Shown here one piece after another: positions 43,942-53,036 of a stretch of DNA of 64,000 nucleotides. Origin of the DNA: Photobacterium sp. DA100 (lineage in GTDB: Bacteria > Pseudomonadota > Gammaproteobacteria > Enterobacterales > Vibrionaceae); assembly GCF_029223585.1 (NCBI RefSeq), contig NZ_CP119424.1, positions 124,001-188,000 of the forward strand. The letters are read 5' to 3'. Positions within the stretch are counted from its first letter, which is position 1. Each line of letters opens with the position of its first letter. Made by a program: the position numbers and the translations under genes. The notes beneath the pieces are model-generated. The model was given only the letters and a program-made list of their open reading frames with translations. It was not told the DNA's origin and made no database searches.

Positions 43942-45780
43942 CTAGTTGACCAGTTCGAGATCGGATTTCGGCACGCAACAACATGCCAGTACCTTGCCCG
44001 ATTCTTTTTCTCCCGGTAGCAAGGCGGGCACGTCGGGCTGGTCCACCTCTCCCGATTCTAACGTCATTTTGCATGCACCGCAGAATCCGGCACGACAGCT
44101 GTTGGGCACACTGAGCCCTGCCGCTTCCGCCTGTTCCAGCAAGGTCTGTTGGTTATCGCCGCTGAACAGGTTGCCATTGATACTGATAGTCACCGCTTCG
44201 ACTTTGTTGCTCTCGCGGGTTATGGGGCCAAAAGCTTCCTGGTGATACTGCGCCGCATCGAGGCCGGCATTGAGCAGCAGTGCCTTGGCATCGTCCATGA
44301 AGAGGCCGGGACCGCAGACGAATGCTTGTCGTTCGGTTAATGAATCGATCATTTCCAAATGGGTAACTTCAAGGCGGCCAGACAACCCGCCCCAGTGCTT
44401 GTTCGGGCGGCTGAGGGAAATCATCACTTTCAGCCCGGGGAAATGCTTCTCCAGTTTTTTTAACTCCCCAAAGTAGGGAATATCGGCTTGGGAGCGGCAC
44501 TGGTGGTAGAAGATCACGTCGCGGACTTGGTCATGATCGGCTAGGTAGCGCAGCATCGAAATCATCGGTGTCACACCGCTGCCGGCAGAGAGCAATAACA
44601 GTTTGTCGGTGTGATGGCCTAGGTGAAAACTACCGTCAGGCTGCTGGGCCACCAAGGTGTCGCCAACCTGGAAGTGGTCGTGGAGCCAGTTTGAAATCCG
44701 GCCGTCATCGACTCGCTTAACGGAGATCCCATAGCGTCCCGGTCGGGAGGGGCTAGACGAAAGGGTATAGCGGCGGGCCACATATTCACCGTTAATTTCT
44801 ACCTGGACGGGGAGGTGCTGTCCCGGCAGATAAGGCGGCAGTGATTGTTGTTGGGCAGGCTTAAGCCAGAAGGTACAAAAGTCGCGGGCGATCTCCTCGC
44901 GTTCAACACACGTCAGGGTGAGGGCTTGGTTGCCGTTGTCGAGATAAATGTCTTTTGGCTTGGCCTCAAGTACTTCGATCTTATCACCTGCACGAATGAT
45001 CCCTTCATTGAGCGCGACCAAGTTTTGGCCGAAGAAAACTTCGCCACTGCCGTCTGAGCGGAAGGATGAAAGGGTATTAAGCGGCTCTTTGAGTGCATTG
45101 AACTCGCCAGTAGCGGGATCCACCGTGGTGAGGATACACCGGGCACACGGCTTCACCACTTCGAACTCGACGCCGCCGATGCGGATCCGTTTCCAGCCAT
45201 CCTCGGCAAAAGGCTCGGTGCCGGATACCACCAAGTTGGTGCGGAACTGATCCATCGTGTGTTGCTGGGGGCTGCGGGCATTGAGTGCCTCCAGTGAGGC
45301 TTCGCTGATAACCAGCAGAGGATAGCCATCTGCAAAGCTGACATGCCGATTGATCTTGGCTCTCAGGCGTTGGGATTGTTCACCGGTATACAGCAATTGG
45401 ACCGGTTCACCGATAATTCGGCTGAACCAGTCATTGGCTTCCTTGGTTGTGAGGTATGCGTTGAAGGTGTCCTTCCACACGGTTGCTTCAGACTCGACCA
45501 TTTCAAAGTCGGTATAACGGAGTGTCAGCGGGGGCTGGCCGGGAAAATCGAGTACCAATCCGTTAGACAACAATGCCGCGGACACTTTGACTAATTGAGG
45601 ATGCTTTCTTGCCGTGATCATACTGCCGTCAAGCCGCGAGACCATAAAGCGTCGATCGAAACTCAACCCCTGTTGCTCAACCCATGCGTGTGACAGGTTT
45701 ATTCCTGCTATCGACTTCACGGGAAATATGTTGATCTGGTTTAGCGTCGGAATATTGGCTAATTGACTCACTGTTAGCAT
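43942..45780 (-). CDS. Trimodular MOSC / ferredoxin-NAD(P)H reductase / 2Fe-2S protein
   Basis: This 612-residue protein has three parts. The MOSC N-terminal and MOSC domains (about 1-280) have the Moco-type Cys in VKPCARCILTTVDP. An FAD/NAD(P)H reductase module (about 290-510) has RRYTLSSSPSRPGRYG, LLLLSAGSGVTPMISML and AFVCGPGLFMDDA. A C-terminal plant-type 2Fe-2S ferredoxin (about 525-612) has CRAGFCGACKM and a final CCC. E. coli YcbX has MOSC plus ferredoxin only, with a separate reductase. Here all parts are fused, so electrons can pass internally to the molybdenum site. Likely a reductase of N-hydroxylated compounds. Confidence 0.85.
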   Translation of the reverse strand: MLTVSQLANIPTLNQINIFPVKSIAGINLSHAWVEQQGLSFDRRFMVSRLDGSMITARKHPQLVKVSAALLSNGLVLDFPGQPPLTLRYTDFEMVESEATVWKDTFNAYLTTKEANDWFSRIIGEPVQLLYTGEQSQRLRAKINRHVSFADGYPLLVISEASLEALNARSPQQHTMDQFRTNLVVSGTEPFAEDGWKRIRIGGVEFEVVKPCARCILTTVDPATGEFNALKEPLNTLSSFRSDGSGEVFFGQNLVALNEGIIRAGDKIEVLEAKPKDIYLDNGNQALTLTCVEREEIARDFCTFWLKPAQQQSLPPYLPGQHLPVQVEINGEYVARRYTLSSSPSRPGRYGISVKRVDDGRISNWLHDHFQVGDTLVAQQPDGSFHLGHHTDKLLLLSAGSGVTPMISMLRYLADHDQVRDVIFYHQCRSQADIPYFGELKKLEKHFPGLKVMISLSRPNKHWGGLSGRLEVTHLEMIDSLTERQAFVCGPGLFMDDAKALLLNAGLDAAQYHQEAFGPITRESNKVEAVTISINGNLFSGDNQQTLLEQAEAAGLSVPNSCRAGFCGACKMTLESGEVDQPDVPALLPGEKESGKVLACCCVPKSDLELVN

Positions 45781-46045
45781 CCTTGTGTCGTTATTCTTGG
45801 CTTGGATAACGCCATTTTATCAAATACGGTTTGGTTCCGGTGTCAATTTTATTGCTGGTGGAGTGTTGTTGCTTGATAAATTAGCGTGAAAAACTTTTAC
45901 GGTCGCAAAATTATGCTTGGTGAATTTATACTTATTTACAATATTTGCAGCTAGATGTATGAAATTTATGAATATTTGTAAGAATTAAGCCTGTTTGGTC
46001 GTTCATAATACCTACAAAATATAAATTGTTTTTAAAGAGGGAACT

Positions 46046-47662
46046 ATGAACCTATTAAGGCATTATGGGGTAAGAGCCAAATTATTGGCTTTGATCGCGA
46101 TTGCAGCTATTTTAATGCTTGTTAATACAGCATTTCAGGCCAATGAGAGTTACCAAAGTGATATTGCGGATCGCAAAATCTCAATGCAAGAGCAGGTGAA
46201 AGCTGCGATTTCTTTGGTGCAATACTATTCGGACAAGTATCCACTCGATCAGGGGACCGCTAGGCAGGAAGCAAAAGCTGCGTTGGCGGCAATGCGTTTT
46301 GATGGGGATAACTATTTTTGGGTGATTGCCACAGATAATACGCTGATTATGCACCCACTGCGTCAGCAGCAGGAAGGGCAATCGATGCAGTCCATAACCG
46401 ACGCCGCTGGTAAGCCGCACTGGCTGGAGATGACCACGATTGGCCGTTTATCCGGCAGTGGTTTTTTGGATTACGCCTGGATTGCACCTAGCGGTGAGGT
46501 TTCCGAGAAAATTTCCTATGTCGAGAACTTTGCCAAGTGGGGGTGGGTGGTCGGTACGGGGGTCCACCTTCTCGATATCGAAGCGCGTTTTTTTGATAGT
46601 GCTGTTTTCCAGCTTGGTGTCAGTCTGGTTGTTGTCTCTATCTTGGTGGTCTTCGGGGTGTGGATCAGCAATGACATTAGTCAGCCGCTTCAGCAATTGA
46701 CCGCGCGCGTCCGTAAGCTTGAGCAAGGCGACTTAACACAAAACTTTACCATGGAGCGCCGGGATGAAATCGGCCAAATTGCGGAAGCGATGCATCAAGC
46801 ATCATCTGCGATGCGTACCACATTGCTGGCTGCCAACCACAATGCCCAGCAGTCGGTGAGTATGGCCGGTACTATTGCCGCTGCCAGTGAGCAGTGTGCC
46901 CAGTCGATCACCGAGCAAAACCAGCAGTTGGCCCAGCTGGCTACCGCAATGGAAGAGATGAGCACCACTATCAATGATGTCGCCCAAAATGCCGAGACCG
47001 TTTCATCGGCAACTGCGGCAATCAACGCACAGGTTGATGCGAGTAATCAGCGTATGGTGCAGGCGATGGCGGCGATCCATAGCGTTTCTGAAGGGATAGA
47101 GCACTCCGATCAGCGAGTCGGCGAGCTAAAAGCCGGGGTAGAAGAGATTGGTAATGTTACCCAGGTGATCCAGGGGGTTTCGGAGCAAACCAACCTGCTT
47201 GCCCTCAATGCTGCAATCGAGGCTGCCCGTGCCGGTGAGCAGGGGCGCGGTTTTGCCGTGGTAGCCGATGAAGTGCGTAACCTTGCCAGCCGCACTCAGC
47301 AGTCGACGATCGAAATCCAGGAAACAATCGACAAGTTAACGGAAAGTACCCTCAACACCGTGAAGTCAATGGCGGAAAGTACCGAGCAGACACAAAACAG
47401 TGTTGAGCATAGTGAGCAGGTGCAAAGTGAGTTGAATCGCATTGCTAGCTTGGTGACAGAGGCCAACGATATGATCATGCAGGTGGCAACGGCCGCTGAA
47501 CAACAAGGCACGGTTACCGAGGAGGTGAACAATACGGTTAACCTTATTCATACCGCGACGGATGATATCAACAAAGCGGCTCAACATTTGGCGTCGGAAA
47601 GCCAATCTTTGAGTAAAGCGGCTGCCACCTTGGGTGATCAGCTCAAGCAATTTAAGGTGTAA
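46046..47662 (+). CDS. Methyl-accepting chemotaxis protein, single Cache sensor
   Basis: This is a 538-residue chemoreceptor. TM1 is near 10-28, then a periplasmic single-Cache domain (about 35-190, with [20 protein letters not shown]). TM2 is near 192-210. HAMP residues ([17 protein letters not shown]) follow, then a long signalling coiled coil with the hairpin tip [20 protein letters not shown]. There is no C-terminal CheR-docking pentapeptide. Ligands may be small organic acids or amino acids, typical of single-Cache proteins, but this is not determined. Confidence 0.92.
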   Translation: MNLLRHYGVRAKLLALIAIAAILMLVNTAFQANESYQSDIADRKISMQEQVKAAISLVQYYSDKYPLDQGTARQEAKAALAAMRFDGDNYFWVIATDNTLIMHPLRQQQEGQSMQSITDAAGKPHWLEMTTIGRLSGSGFLDYAWIAPSGEVSEKISYVENFAKWGWVVGTGVHLLDIEARFFDSAVFQLGVSLVVVSILVVFGVWISNDISQPLQQLTARVRKLEQGDLTQNFTMERRDEIGQIAEAMHQASSAMRTTLLAANHNAQQSVSMAGTIAAASEQCAQSITEQNQQLAQLATAMEEMSTTINDVAQNAETVSSATAAINAQVDASNQRMVQAMAAIHSVSEGIEHSDQRVGELKAGVEEIGNVTQVIQGVSEQTNLLALNAAIEAARAGEQGRGFAVVADEVRNLASRTQQSTIEIQETIDKLTESTLNTVKSMAESTEQTQNSVEHSEQVQSELNRIASLVTEANDMIMQVATAAEQQGTVTEEVNNTVNLIHTATDDINKAAQHLASESQSLSKAAATLGDQLKQFKV

Positions 47663-47687
47663 GTACCTTTACTTTTCTTCCCGAGAC

Positions 47688-47719
47688 AAAAAACCACAAG
47701 TGCCAGCTTGTGGTTTTTT
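47688..47719. terminator. Bidirectional terminator between MCP and thioredoxin genes
   Basis: AAAAAACCACAAG, loop TGCCAG, CTTGTGGTTTTTT. Confidence 0.9.
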
Positions 47720-47737
47720 ACTGGTAGTCAAATAGGC

Positions 47738-48172
47738 TTATTTGGTCAGGGCTTGGTTTAGCCACTGGTCAAACTGGCCTTTAGGCAACGCGCCATTGAT
47801 CGTCTCTACCATTTGACCGTTCTTGAATACCATAATAGTGGGGATGCTGCGGATACGGTACTGTGCCGCCAGCGCTTGCTGGGCTTCGGTATCAATTTTG
47901 ACGAAGCGTACATCTCCGTTGCGCTCTTTGGCGACATCTTCGAAGATAGGGGCAAAGCCGACACATGGGTTGCACCAAGGGGCCCAGAAATCAACCACAA
48001 CAGGCTTGTCACTTTGGATCAGGGAAAGGAAATTGTCCTGCGTACCTTCAATAGGCATGCCGTCTAGCAGGCGATCCTTACAGGCACCGCAGTTGGCGAT
48101 GTCATTCACTCGCGCCGTTGGAATACGGTTCATGGCCTTGCAGTGAGGACAGCGGGTAGTCATTGTAGTCAT
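47738..48172 (-). CDS. trxC: Thioredoxin 2 with unusual WCNPC active site
   Basis: This 144-residue disulfide reductase has an N-terminal zinc ribbon (RCPHCKAMN and NCGACKDR) and a thioredoxin domain containing VDFWAPWCNPCVGF and the cis-Pro RSIPTIMVFK. This is the TrxC architecture. The active site is WCNPC, whereas E. coli TrxC has WCGPC. The middle residue affects redox potential, so the enzyme may be tuned differently. An ATG at 48163 is an alternative start. Confidence 0.9.
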   Translation of the reverse strand: MTTMTTRCPHCKAMNRIPTARVNDIANCGACKDRLLDGMPIEGTQDNFLSLIQSDKPVVVDFWAPWCNPCVGFAPIFEDVAKERNGDVRFVKIDTEAQQALAAQYRIRSIPTIMVFKNGQMVETINGALPKGQFDQWLNQALTK

Positions 48173-48337
48173 AATCGGGTTCCAGTAAGTCTTGTTTCTT
48201 ACTAATTTAACGACTACCCAAGTATAAGCAAAGCAGGATTAACAGATTATATTGATAGAAATAATCTATCGGTTAGGTATACCTCAATGTCTACGGTCGT
48301 TATATCGTTGTTCGTTATTCTTCAATAGTTAATTGGC

Positions 48338-48535
48338 TTAGTGTATCAAGCCCAGTTCTTTAGCTTCCTCAATGGTAAGGCCGCTGGCACGGATGTCGCG
48401 AAGCATTTCAATACGGCGACGCGCTTCAGCTTGCTGGCGTTTGTTCTGGGAGATGTGTGAAGCGGTTTCGTCTTTGAAATCCCACTTTGAGGACACATCT
48501 GACATTTCATTATGGTCGATAGAATTGATAGACAC
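48338..48535 (-). CDS. Small charged hypothetical protein, GTG start
   Basis: This 65-residue protein is Ser/Asp-rich at the N-terminus and then strongly helical and charged (NKRQQAEARRRIEMLRDIR, then GLTIEEAKELGLIH). GGAGG five bases upstream favours the GTG at 48535. It may be a small regulatory or RNA-associated protein. It is not recognised. Confidence 0.55.
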   Translation of the reverse strand: MSINSIDHNEMSDVSSKWDFKDETASHISQNKRQQAEARRRIEMLRDIRASGLTIEEAKELGLIH

Positions 48536-48882
48536 ATTAACCTCCTAAATAATCCCTGCGTCGAAATCAACTTATCTTTATCAGAGGAATTTGCTGACGT
48601 TAAGACGTTAAAATCTACTTTGTGACACATCCCAAAATTGTGCAATTTCTATGAAAACTTGCTTTTCTCCACCGACAAACGGGGGTAATGTTGACGGTTC
48701 CACACCAGTAAAAATTCACGTTGTCAGATCACTTTTTCGAGCAGCCTTCCCTCCCTTTTTGACTCAGCGTTTTTATGCCTATTGGTAGTTTGATAATTAA
48801 TCATGTAACTGATTGTATATTAATGCGTTTGTTGCAATTCTAAGTTGTTTGTTGATAACTTGGTCAATTGGTTTTTAAAGGG

Positions 48883-48911
48883 TTTACAGCGGTCGTAGGA
48901 TCCCATATCAT
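48883..48911 (+). promoter_or_regulatory. tRNA-Ser promoter
   Basis: TTTACA (48883-48888), a 17-base spacer and TATCAT (48906-48911) make a near-consensus sigma-70 promoter. The expected start is around 48918, just before the tRNA at 48925. Confidence 0.75.
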
Positions 48912-48924
48912 TCGTCGCACTTAC

Positions 48925-49015
48925 GGAGAGATGGCTGAGTGGTTGAAAGCACCGGTCTTGAAAACCGGCATACGTTAATAGCGTATCTAGGGTTCAAATC
49001 CCTATCTCTCCGCCA
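48925..49015 (+). tRNA. tRNA-Ser (anticodon TGA)
   Basis: The class II tRNA has acceptor arms GGAGAGA/TCTCTCC, discriminator G and an encoded CCA. The anticodon stem CCGGT/ACCGG holds loop CTTGAAA, giving anticodon TGA. A long variable arm (ACGTTAATAGCGT region) and T-loop TTCAAAT confirm tRNA-Ser. It reads UCA and other UCN codons. Its own promoter and terminator flank it. Confidence 0.96.
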
Positions 49016-49029
49016 CATCAAATCGTATT

Positions 49030-49057
49030 AAACCCGTTGTTTTTCAACGGGTTTTTT
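49030..49057 (+). terminator. Terminator of tRNA-Ser
   Basis: AACCCGTTG, loop TTTTT, CAACGGGTT, then further T residues. Confidence 0.88.
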
Positions 49058-49232
49058 CGTATCTGAGGCTTGTCAAATCACTTAACCGCAATTGGGTGAG
49101 ACAATGTACTTACTAAAAGCACCAAATTCTTCTTATTTCACAAGGGATTGTATCCCGAAAACACTATGTGATCGTGGTTATCCCTTCGATATCAAGATTT
49201 CACTGCTAGCCAAGACAACTTATGGTCATTGA

Positions 49233-50255
49233 TTATTCCTTTGTAGCTAAAATGGCTCTAATTGTGGCTAGCTCCTCTTCGCTGAACTGGGAATGTTGCA
49301 GTGATGCGACGTTTTCAGATAACTGTTGGACACTACTCGCACCAATAAGAACTGAAGTAACTCTTATGTCATTGAGTAGCCATGCCAACGACATTTGGGC
49401 AAGAGACTGACCGCGAGATGCGGCAATTTTTGCCAATGCTGTGATCTTGGGGAGCTGTTCCTTTAGTAATTGATGGTCAAAGTATGAATGCTCTCGGTTG
49501 GCACGACTATCAACCGGCTTTTCATTCAAGTATTTATTGGTTAACGCTCCTTGTGCTAATGGTGAAAACGCTATCATCCCTACCTTTTTATCACCCAACA
49601 GATCAAGGAGGCCTTTTTCTACCGTCTGATTCAACATCGAATATTCAGATTGTTGAATAGTACAAGGTGTACCCAGTTGCTTAAATACTTCTAATGCTTG
49701 ACGAGTTTGTTCAGTATTGTAATTAGATAAGCCAATGTATAATGCTTTGCCTTGCCTAACTAAGCTATCAAGCGCCATTGCCGTTTCTTCTATCGGAGTA
49801 TTTGGATCCGGTCGATGATGGTAATACACATCAACGTAATCCAAGTTCATTCTTTTCAGTGATTGATCCAAACTAGAGATGAGGTATTTTCGAGAACCCC
49901 CATTGCCATATGGGCCAGGCCACATATCGTAGCCAGCTTTTGTCGACACAAATAACTCATCGCGATAGCGTTTAAAATCAAGTTCTATTAAACGACCAAA
50001 TGTCTCTTCCGCTGATCCATAAGGGGGACCATAATTATTTGCCAAGTCGAAATGGGTAATGCCCAGATCAAATGCCGCCCTCATTACTGCGCGTGAATTT
50101 GCAAAACTATCAACTTGGCCAAAATTATGCCAAAGCCCAAGTGACAGCGCGGGCAATTGCACACCACTATTGCCACAACGACGATATTGCATCTCTTGGT
50201 AACGTTGCCCATCAGCAACATACGTTTCAAAGGGGGCTTTATCATTTATATTCAT
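49233..50255 (-). CDS. Aldo-keto reductase (YghZ-like)
   Basis: This 340-residue NADPH-dependent reductase has the AKR tetrad: D in THFDLANNYGPPYG, Tyr in the same segment, Lys in FVSTKAGYDMW and His in VDVYYHHRPDP. SVLIGASSVQQL near the C-terminus binds the cofactor. YghZ-type enzymes reduce methylglyoxal and similar aldehydes. GAGAG before ATG 50255 fixes the start. It is divergent from a LysR gene, and the pair is visibly AT-richer than flanking DNA. Confidence 0.88.
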   Translation of the reverse strand: MNINDKAPFETYVADGQRYQEMQYRRCGNSGVQLPALSLGLWHNFGQVDSFANSRAVMRAAFDLGITHFDLANNYGPPYGSAEETFGRLIELDFKRYRDELFVSTKAGYDMWPGPYGNGGSRKYLISSLDQSLKRMNLDYVDVYYHHRPDPNTPIEETAMALDSLVRQGKALYIGLSNYNTEQTRQALEVFKQLGTPCTIQQSEYSMLNQTVEKGLLDLLGDKKVGMIAFSPLAQGALTNKYLNEKPVDSRANREHSYFDHQLLKEQLPKITALAKIAASRGQSLAQMSLAWLLNDIRVTSVLIGASSVQQLSENVASLQHSQFSEEELATIRAILATKE

Positions 50256-50388
50256 TTGTCGCTCTCTAATTTCCGTTATTCTTACAAGGAAAATAGTACC
50301 CATCTATCTTTGTTAGGAAAATACGACAATACAGAATTCATTGTTCGATATATAATACAAACATAACGAGTATTTTTAAGTCAGCACT

Positions 50389-51264
50389 ATGAGAAACCAC
50401 AAAAAACTTGAGCGTATGATGCTATTTAATGCTGTAGCAAAGGAGCTCAGCTTTACCACCGCAGCTAAATCGTTGGACATCTCTCGTGGCCACCTATCAA
50501 ATCAAATTACTTTGCTAGAAAAAGAGATGGGTGTAGCACTTCTCATTCGGTCTACTCGCTCCGTACGCCTTACACAGGAAGGGCAAGCTGTGTTTGAAGG
50601 AATGAAGATAATTCAAAAAGCGCTGTGGGATATAGAGAGAAGCACAGAGCAAAGTGATGCCTCTATCGAAGGGCTAATAAAAATTACCGCACCAAGACTG
50701 TTCTGCAAGACGTTTCTATTGGATGCTATAGTCGAGTTTAAACAATCTTACCCTCACGTCACTTTTTCCATTGACTGTAGTTACAGCAAGTTTGATCTTA
50801 TCGAAAGTGATTTTGACCTCGCCATTAGGTCGACGACTAAACCACCAGAAAATATGGTAGCAAAGAAGATATTCGATTATCAGCACCAGTGTTATGTATC
50901 TCAAAGCTACCTAAAGACTCACGGCCCAGTGAAGAGTATTGATGACCTGAGCAATCACAACTGCTTAGTAGATAGCGAGACAACTACATGGGGTTTCGGC
51001 AATAGCACTATTCCCCTAAAACGCTGGCTAGATGTTAACGATCATGAGTTGCTAGTGAAATTAGCAGTGGAAGGATATGGAGTGATTCGAATCGCAGACT
51101 ATTCGGTGGCTAGTGAAGTGAACAGGAAACAACTGATCCCTTTGTTTGAAGGTGCTGAAACAGAACGGTATGAAATGTATCTACTCTATCCCCACATTGT
51201 TCATAGACCAAATAGAGTAGCCATGTTCATTCAGTTTTTGCAGCAGTACCTCATCACAAAATAA
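50389..51264 (+). CDS. LysR-family regulator
   Basis: This 291-residue regulator has the helix-turn-helix SFTTAAKSLDISRGHLSNQI and an effector domain with LIKITAPRLFCKTFLLDAIV. It is transcribed divergently from the aldo-keto reductase gene and probably regulates it. AT-rich codon use matches its partner, so the two probably arrived together. Confidence 0.87.
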   Translation: MRNHKKLERMMLFNAVAKELSFTTAAKSLDISRGHLSNQITLLEKEMGVALLIRSTRSVRLTQEGQAVFEGMKIIQKALWDIERSTEQSDASIEGLIKITAPRLFCKTFLLDAIVEFKQSYPHVTFSIDCSYSKFDLIESDFDLAIRSTTKPPENMVAKKIFDYQHQCYVSQSYLKTHGPVKSIDDLSNHNCLVDSETTTWGFGNSTIPLKRWLDVNDHELLVKLAVEGYGVIRIADYSVASEVNRKQLIPLFEGAETERYEMYLLYPHIVHRPNRVAMFIQFLQQYLITK

Positions 51265-51435
51265 ACCCTATCGTGCACGTGACAAACAACGAGAAAAACT
51301 ATGTCTCCACGCTCAAGTCCAGCTTTAACCGCATGAAATGAAACCCAAGCAATCCCTTTACCGGCAGCAGCCATTTTTCACCTAACTCCGGAATCCTTAC
51401 TTCTTCTCTTAGTAAAAAAGTAGGTGACGCTAAGG

Positions 51436-51459
51436 CGCTCGAGTCCGTCCGCTCCGCCA
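51436..51459 (+). other. Degenerate tRNA 3'-end-like sequence
   Basis: CGCTCGAGTCCGTCCGCT followed by CCGCCA looks like the T-arm and acceptor end of a class II tRNA, including CCA. It is one base short of a proper T-arm and has no body upstream. It aligns by eye with the end of tRNA-Ser(TGA) with several differences. A terminator follows, as after a tRNA gene. It may mark the far end of an inserted islet. Confidence 0.4.
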
Positions 51460-51467
51460 CTACAACG

Positions 51468-51496
51468 AAGCCTCAGCAGAAACGCTGAGGCTTTTT
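51468..51496 (+). terminator. Intrinsic terminator after tRNA-like tail
   Basis: AAGCCTCAGC, loop AGAAAC, GCTGAGGCTT and a T-tract. It may originally have belonged to a tRNA transcript. Confidence 0.87.
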
Positions 51497-51536
51497 GTAT
51501 CTAACGCTCCCGAAACCCCTGCGTATTTATCGTGAT

Positions 51537-51803
51537 TTAAATTTTGTAAGTATTTAAATCGATGTCATCCAGTTGCTTCCGGGCATCCTCAAGCGACTGA
51601 GGGATATATAGCTGTTTCACGCTAGTGGCTTTTGCAGGACTGTCGAATGCAGATTTATAGTCATGCGGCATAGGGTCGACTGCATGGTTTGTGGGCTCTG
51701 AAGCTAAGGTCCAAGAGCAGAATTCGGTTCGGCTGGTCTTCAAATCGGCAAGGGCCGTAGTTGAAAACGACAAAAGTACTGTTGATAAAATAAAACGGTT
51801 CAT
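51537..51803 (-). CDS. Small exported protein
   Basis: This 88-residue protein has a clear signal peptide (MNRFILSTVLLSFSTTALA, cleavage before DLK). The mature part of about 69 residues has a single Cys and ends DDIDLNTYKI. AAAGGT eight bases upstream favours ATG 51803 over the GTG before it. The function is unknown, probably periplasmic. Confidence 0.65.
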   Translation of the reverse strand: MNRFILSTVLLSFSTTALADLKTSRTEFCSWTLASEPTNHAVDPMPHDYKSAFDSPAKATSVKQLYIPQSLEDARKQLDDIDLNTYKI

Positions 51804-51973
51804 CACCCTCTACCTTTGTGAATTTAATAGTTAGCAGAAAATTGCTGTGTTTCGAGTGGGAGGGATTATGTATTGTTTTACTAATGATGATAATGCGATT
51901 ACTGAATAAATCACTTTTGCTAACAGGTAATAATCATGCCGAGCTATGCCGGCACGACACCTGAGGTGACACT

Positions 51974-52882
51974 CTATTTCGTAGGGTTACCGTGCGGGGA
52001 ATTGCTAATCTCTTCACTCACCCAATGCAATAGCTGCTTGATGGCGCGGGACAGCACTTGGTTTTGGCGCACGATATAGCCAAGGCTTGTGGTCGGGAAG
52101 TCCGGCAGTGGGGTAATGGTGCTTTTCAGGTTGAGCTTCGGATGCAGCGAAAATGCCGGCACGATGGCGATGCCAAAGCCCGCTTCGGCCCAGTCGATTT
52201 GGGCGTCGACACTGCCGACTTCCATTACCCGGTATTTGGGTAAGTGTAAGCTAGGCAAAGCAAGATCAATCAGATCCCGGGTGCGGGTGTCGTGGCCCAA
52301 TAAGATCAATGTGGGTTCTTCGCCTGATGGATTGCTCCTTCCTTCTTTGGCTTGCTGTTGCCAATCACTTAAGCCATTCCCCAGTGCGCACCAGCGAATC
52401 TGGCGCAGTTCGGTGAAGTGCAATGGCTGGCTCTCTTTCTGAGCAATAACAAAGCCTAGATCTGCCTTGGCGCTTTTGACCAGTTCGGCGGCTTGGGTAG
52501 AGGTGGTGTTGAACAGGGAAAGATCGATTCCGGGAAATTCACGTTTGAATGACTGAAAGGGTTTGATCAGCAACAGGCGAGAGATAATATCGCTGGCCGC
52601 TATTGAGAGCGTACCCTGAGATAAATCATTGATTGCATTGAGATCAGATTGACATACTTGCAGCTCTTGCAGCGTCGATTGAGCGCTTTGCAGTAGGCGT
52701 TCGCCTGCCTGGGTCAGGCGAAACGGGTTGCGCTCGACCAACTTCACCCGGGTGGCTTGTTCCAACTGCTTGATATGCAAGCTGACGTTAGGCTGGGTCA
52801 TGTGCAGCTCAGAGGCTGTTTTGCCGAAATGCTCTAATCGAGCCAGGGTAACAAAAGTATTAAGCCAATTGAGATCAAGCAT
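51974..52882 (-). CDS. LysR-family regulator divergent to the PurA paralogue
   Basis: This 302-residue regulator has the helix-turn-helix HFGKTASELHMTQPNVSLHI and an effector domain from about residue 90. It is transcribed away from the purA-like gene with 154 bases between starts, including a dyad site. A LysR regulator next to a purine-synthesis paralogue suggests that the paralogue responds to a specific metabolite rather than to PurR. Confidence 0.88.
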   Translation of the reverse strand: MLDLNWLNTFVTLARLEHFGKTASELHMTQPNVSLHIKQLEQATRVKLVERNPFRLTQAGERLLQSAQSTLQELQVCQSDLNAINDLSQGTLSIAASDIISRLLLIKPFQSFKREFPGIDLSLFNTTSTQAAELVKSAKADLGFVIAQKESQPLHFTELRQIRWCALGNGLSDWQQQAKEGRSNPSGEEPTLILLGHDTRTRDLIDLALPSLHLPKYRVMEVGSVDAQIDWAEAGFGIAIVPAFSLHPKLNLKSTITPLPDFPTTSLGYIVRQNQVLSRAIKQLLHWVSEEISNSPHGNPTK

Positions 52883-52896
52883 AAAGACTCGCCTAT

Positions 52897-52921
52897 AGAA
52901 TTGCTAATTGCTCTATTCTAC
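52897..52921. promoter_or_regulatory. Probable LysR binding site
   Basis: TAGAAT and ATTCTA arms 13 bases apart, with an AATT-GCT-AATT core. Immediately upstream of the LysR start and in the divergent intergenic region. Confidence 0.5.
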
Positions 52922-53036
52922 GCCGTTTGTCACAAATTCCCATATGGAATCCTTATTAGGGTTATAACAATTATTAATTTTTCTTATTGGCTGGGTCGCC
53001 TTAGCATAATCGCATCTTTGTTTGGGAGAGTTAATT

